A DNA stretch of 9,092 nucleotides from RGIG6904 sp024680835. Its GTDB lineage: Bacteria; Bacillota; Clostridia; Lachnospirales; Lachnospiraceae. Below are positions 6,924 to 9,092 of the stretch, one piece after another. A program made the position numbers and the translations under genes. The stretch covers positions 1-9,092 of the forward strand of contig JAILBP010000212.1 in assembly GCA_024680835.1 (NCBI GenBank), written 5' to 3'. A model generated the notes under the pieces. The model was not told the DNA's origin, searched no databases, and worked only from the letters and a program-made list of their open reading frames with translations. How positions within the stretch are numbered: position 1 is the first letter of the stretch; each line of letters starts with the position of its first letter.

Positions 6924-7189
6924 TTCTCCGCTAAAACTCCTTCATTTCTCAACGAGCTTAAGAATGCATCCACACTCCTTTGCGCAACCTCCTGTTCAAT
7001 GCCATACTCATTCATTAGGGCGGCAACCAAATCCTCTTCCTGGCATTTCCCATCCAGCTTTCCCCACAAAAAAGCACTTGTATCATTCAAACGAAGAATG
7101 CCACCAAATTTCTCTTCCTCGTCACCGGTTGCCACAACAATATTTTGAACACCAACCTTCATTAGTTTAAAACACTTTTTGATATACAT
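6920..7189 (-). CDS. PqqD-like peptide-binding protein (RRE), first gene of the operon
   Basis: An 89-residue protein if started at the ATG at 7189, which has AGGAG 7 bases upstream; the in-frame ATG at 7204 would place that SD inside the gene. It begins MYIKKCFKLMKVGVQNIVVA and continues with GGILRLNDTSAFLWGKLDG (29-47), EEDLVAALMNEYGIEQEVA and a helix ending LRNEGVLAEN. The LNDTxAFxxxKL core and following helices match the PqqD/RRE family. It is translationally coupled to the kinase-like gene (4-base overlap), suggesting a partnership with that enzyme or with the radical SAM protein. The operon's other PqqD-like protein shares the core motif but little else, so the two may serve different enzymes or leader regions. 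Confidence 0.83.
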   Translation of the reverse strand: MYIKKCFKLMKVGVQNIVVATGDEEEKFGGILRLNDTSAFLWGKLDGKCQEEDLVAALMNEYGIEQEVAQRSVDAFLSSLRNEGVLAEN

Positions 7190-7212
7190 AAAACTTCTCC
7201 TCATCTATCTCG

Positions 7213-7239
7213 CCTTTTTCTGCCTAAAAGCAAAAAAGG
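7213..7239 (-). other. Leader hairpin overlapping a 9-codon mini-ORF
   Basis: In the 5' leader of the peptide operon, CCTTTTTTGC can pair with GCAGAAAAAGG (one bulge, one G-U pair, 6-base loop). It overlaps a mini-ORF on the minus strand (7253-7224, MQNHHLFCF then TAG) that has GGAG 6 bases before its ATG. Such an overlap would suit leader-peptide control, but the stem is AT-rich and no alternative structure or T-run is evident. Confidence 0.25.
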
Positions 7240-7301
7240 TGATGGTTCTGCATCTACCTCTCCTGTCCTTTAGCTCTTTTCTTGAGCCTATGCTATCTAA
7301 T

Positions 7302-7329
7302 ATAATAGCAAAACCAGCCGGAAAATCAA
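7302..7329 (-). promoter_or_regulatory. Candidate sigma-A promoter of the peptide operon
   Basis: On the minus strand TTGATT (7329-7324, 4 of 6 to consensus) is followed after 16 bases by TATTAT (7307-7302, 5 of 6). It lies about 113 bases upstream of the first operon gene, in the only sizeable gap on that side, and is oriented correctly. A 6-bp inverted repeat (TGCTAT at 7291-7296, ATAGCA at 7305-7310 on the plus strand) straddles the -10 box and could be an operator. Confidence 0.45.
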
Positions 7330-7336
7330 TAATCAG

Positions 7337-7351
7337 TGCGAACAATTCGCA
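7337..7351 (-). terminator. Possible weak terminator hairpin of the metallophosphoesterase gene
   Basis: The minus strand reads TGCGAA-TTG-TTCGCA, a perfect 6-bp stem with a 3-base loop, about 92 bases past the stop of the upstream gene. The following sequence (CTGATTATTGATTTTC) is only loosely T-rich, so it is a poor intrinsic terminator. It lies just upstream of the candidate operon promoter and might instead be a protein binding site. Confidence 0.25.
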
Positions 7352-7442
7352 GAAAAACACACTTTCGCATAAAAATGCCCATAGCTATCAGCAACCGCCA
7401 ATAACTACAGGCATTCACTTCTGTCGGAACTACTCACTCGAT

Positions 7443-8441
7443 TCACTTGTGCAGCGTTACTTCCACGATTTCGGGGAAGTTATTCAATCTCTGTGGTATG
7501 ACGCTGTTGCCGAGACCTCTGCTGATGAACATCGTCATCTTTTCCCCGTCGTCTCCGAAATCATGCATTCCCTCGTATAACTCAGGAAAAAATTCAAACT
7601 CCGGTGAGATAAATCCGCCCTTTCCCGGGATGATGAACTGACCGCCATGGATATGACCGGAAAAAACAATGTCTGCTCCAAGTCTTTGGTATGAATCCGC
7701 ATAACCGGGCTCATGGGCAAGACAGACGGTCAGCCTTTCCGGGTGCGTTTCCTTAAGCTCCGACGGCGGCAGCGCAAGGCTCTTGTCCGCAACTCCTATG
7801 AGCGTATATCCGTCAACTTCTGTTTTTTCATTATCCAGAAAATTTACACCCAGTGCCTTTATTCTCGTCAGAAAATCATCAAAATCCTCACCCGAAAGCC
7901 TTGCTTCGTGATTGCCGGTCACATAGAAAACAGGTGCGATTTTGATGGCACCCTCAAAAAAATCATATGCCCGGTCATAATTTGTAAATGTGCTGTCCAC
8001 CACATCTCCCGTCACGAAAATGATATCCGGCTCCAGCGACTCTATCTTTTTGACCAGAATTTGCTCATGAGGACCGTAGAACTGATTGTGAAGGTCCGAG
8101 ATCTGGACTATCTTATAACCGTCAAGCTCCGCCGGCACATCCGCACAGGAATAATCGTACTGCGACACCGTAAGATGCAGGTTCTGAGTCAGACAAAACC
8201 AAATAACTATACTCCAGACCAGCACCATCGCGGGTACTGTAATATAGAATTTTTTCTTCCGTATTTTATGATGAAAGATCAGCATGGCGAGCAGACTTCC
8301 AAAAGCTCCGCCTATGACCGCAAAAAATATGAGCCTCTTCTCCGGAATCCTTCTCTTTCCCTTTATGGCCATCAATTTGTCATAACCGTACAGGAAAAAA
8401 GAAAAAACATTGATCAGGACCATGTATATGATATTTAACAT
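7443..8441 (-). CDS. DUF1294-calcineurin-like metallophosphoesterase fusion
   Basis: A 332-residue membrane protein. Residues 1-80 form a DUF1294 domain: NVFSFFLYGYDKLMAIKGKRR, then RIPEKRLIFFAVIGGAFGSLLAM and HHKIRKKKFYI, with three hydrophobic segments. From about 108 comes a YkuE/YaeI-type phosphoesterase domain with all metal-site motifs: SDLHN (115-119), TGDVVDS (144-150), VTGNHEA (174-180), LAHEP (241-245) and SGHIHGGQF (261-269). Relatives are two-metal phosphohydrolases acting at the membrane face; some cleave lipid A precursors (UDP-diacylglucosamine), which a Gram-positive lacks, so the substrate here is unknown. DUF1294 is usually a stand-alone protein of about 90 residues. The gene follows the CysQ-like gene by 90 bases and may share its transcript. 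No strong SD precedes the ATG. Confidence 0.9.
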   Translation of the reverse strand: MLNIIYMVLINVFSFFLYGYDKLMAIKGKRRIPEKRLIFFAVIGGAFGSLLAMLIFHHKIRKKKFYITVPAMVLVWSIVIWFCLTQNLHLTVSQYDYSCADVPAELDGYKIVQISDLHNQFYGPHEQILVKKIESLEPDIIFVTGDVVDSTFTNYDRAYDFFEGAIKIAPVFYVTGNHEARLSGEDFDDFLTRIKALGVNFLDNEKTEVDGYTLIGVADKSLALPPSELKETHPERLTVCLAHEPGYADSYQRLGADIVFSGHIHGGQFIIPGKGGFISPEFEFFPELYEGMHDFGDDGEKMTMFISRGLGNSVIPQRLNNFPEIVEVTLHK

Positions 8442-8531
8442 AACTGATTACCACTTATCGGTTTTAATTACCTTGTTCAGTTTATTGACTGCTTTCTTGA
8501 ACTTCATCTTGCCGTAAAACAGAATCACTGC

Positions 8532-9092
8532 TTAAACCCAGATGTTTTCTTTTCTGTTCACAATATAGAATCCCTTTTCATTGAGGGTGTTCTCCCTGTT
8601 GTAGAGCATTGGCGTGTTGTCCATCTGCATGAACACCGCCCCTGCCTGCTCGGTGATGCACTGCATCGCAGCGGTATCCCACTCACAGGTGAGTCCGAAA
8701 CGATAATAAACATCGGCTTTTGCTTCCGCCACCATACAGCCCTTCAAAGAACTGCCGGCAGATTTCGTCTCGGAGATGATGTCCTTATGAGCCTCTATAA
8801 GCGCTGCCTCTTTTTCGGAAGAGTGAGATTTACTGCCCACCCATACGAGTTCCTCAAGCTTATCGGAAACAGCAAGTTTCGTAACGCTGCCATCGCTTCC
8901 GCTCTGCTTAAAGGATCCGGTCTCTGTTGAAGCATAATAAAGATCCTTTGTCACCGGCACAAATATTACGCCCAGTATGGGCTTTTGCCTGTATACCAGG
9001 GCAATGTTCACCGTGAATTCACCGTTTCTCTTGACGAACTCCTTGGTGCCGTCCAGAGGATCCACTATAAAACAATAGTCATTTGACATGCG
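8532..9092 (-). CDS. cysQ: CysQ-type 3'(2'),5'-bisphosphate nucleotidase, C-terminal part (5' end outside window)
   Basis: The frame is open to the right edge (an Arg codon precedes the Met at 9089), so that Met is probably internal and the start lies beyond base 9092. About 186 residues remain of a family usually 240-280 long. FIVDPLDGTKEF, at the very start of the visible part, is the metal-binding motif of the inositol monophosphatase fold; the TKEF ending is characteristic of CysQ/BPNT enzymes rather than inositol monophosphatases (DGTxNF). CEWDTAAMQCI carries the second conserved motif. The enzyme hydrolyses 3'-phosphoadenosine 5'-phosphate to AMP, removing a by-product of sulfate assimilation and sulfotransferase reactions. 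Upstream sulfate-assimilation genes would be expected outside the window. A 90-base gap separates it from the metallophosphoesterase gene. Confidence 0.88.
   Translation of the reverse strand, partial: RMSNDYCFIVDPLDGTKEFVKRNGEFTVNIALVYRQKPILGVIFVPVTKDLYYASTETGSFKQSGSDGSVTKLAVSDKLEELVWVGSKSHSSEKEAALIEAHKDIISETKSAGSSLKGCMVAEAKADVYYRFGLTCEWDTAAMQCITEQAGAVFMQMDNTPMLYNRENTLNEKGFYIVNRKENIWV

Noticed and set aside
834..7204. A lasso peptide cluster.
   Set aside because: The HPr-kinase-like and nucleotidyltransferase genes suggested it, but there is no asparagine-synthetase-like cyclase or transglutaminase-like protease, and the core lacks an Asp/Glu at position 7-9 after a likely cleavage site.
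7301..7306. TATAAT on the plus strand as a plus-strand promoter.
   Set aside because: No plus-strand gene follows; downstream is the antisense of the metallophosphoesterase gene. The match arises from the AT-rich inverted repeat.
8448..8528. A short minus-strand frame after the cysQ-like stop, GTG at 8528 or ATG at 8507, the latter giving MKFKKAVNKLNKVIKTDKW.
   Set aside because: It is basic and could form an amphipathic helix, but neither start has an SD and it runs in the same frame as the preceding gene. It may be leftover readthrough sequence or chance.
1..9092. CRISPR arrays, tRNAs, insertion sequences and att-like direct repeats.
   Set aside because: No regularly spaced repeats, cloverleaf-like stretches, transposase motifs or long direct repeats were seen by eye on either strand.

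Overview
The window looks like a chromosomal piece from a Gram-positive anaerobe of the Clostridia, most likely Lachnospiraceae. This is inferred from moderate GC content, strong AGGAGG-type ribosome binding sites, frequent GTG/TTG starts with 4-base overlaps, and the gene families present. No rRNA, tRNA, CRISPR array, integrase or transposase was seen.

Layout, left to right. (1) Bases 2-763, plus strand: the 3' two thirds or so of a MATE-family efflux transporter. (2) Bases 797-823: a bidirectional terminator between convergent transcription units. (3) Bases 834 to about 7330, all minus strand: a compact operon. In transcription order it encodes a PqqD-like protein, an HPr-kinase-like P-loop protein, a radical SAM/SPASM enzyme, a family 2 glycosyltransferase, a family 8 glycosyltransferase, a second PqqD-like protein, a 41-residue peptide, a nucleotidyltransferase of the NTP_transf_5 type, and an S26-type Ser/His peptidase. 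(4) Bases 7443-8441, minus strand: a DUF1294-metallophosphoesterase fusion. (5) Bases 8532-9092, minus strand: the C-terminal part of a CysQ-type 3'(2'),5'-bisphosphate nucleotidase.

The central operon is the main result. It reads as a biosynthetic locus for a ribosomally made, post-translationally modified peptide (RiPP). The likely precursor gene (2603-2728, minus) is too short for a usual ORF cutoff. It has the best ribosome binding site in the window, an acidic leader-like first half ending in FSDRIAAS, and a Gly-rich, mostly uncharged C-terminal half with one Cys (GCGGVSAGTVVPWN). It is followed by a perfect 10-bp stem-loop before the next gene. The proposed division of labour is inference: PqqD-like domains bind the leader; the radical SAM enzyme, kinase, nucleotidyltransferase and glycosyltransferases modify the peptide; the S26-type protease removes the leader. 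No lasso cyclase pair (asparagine-synthetase-like plus transglutaminase-like) and no ABC exporter lies in the window, so the cluster is neither a recognisable lasso cluster nor visibly complete for export.

No gene-free stretch exceeds 300 bases. The longest (7190-7442) holds a candidate promoter, a small inverted repeat around its -10 box, and a leader with a 9-codon mini-ORF overlapping a weak hairpin.
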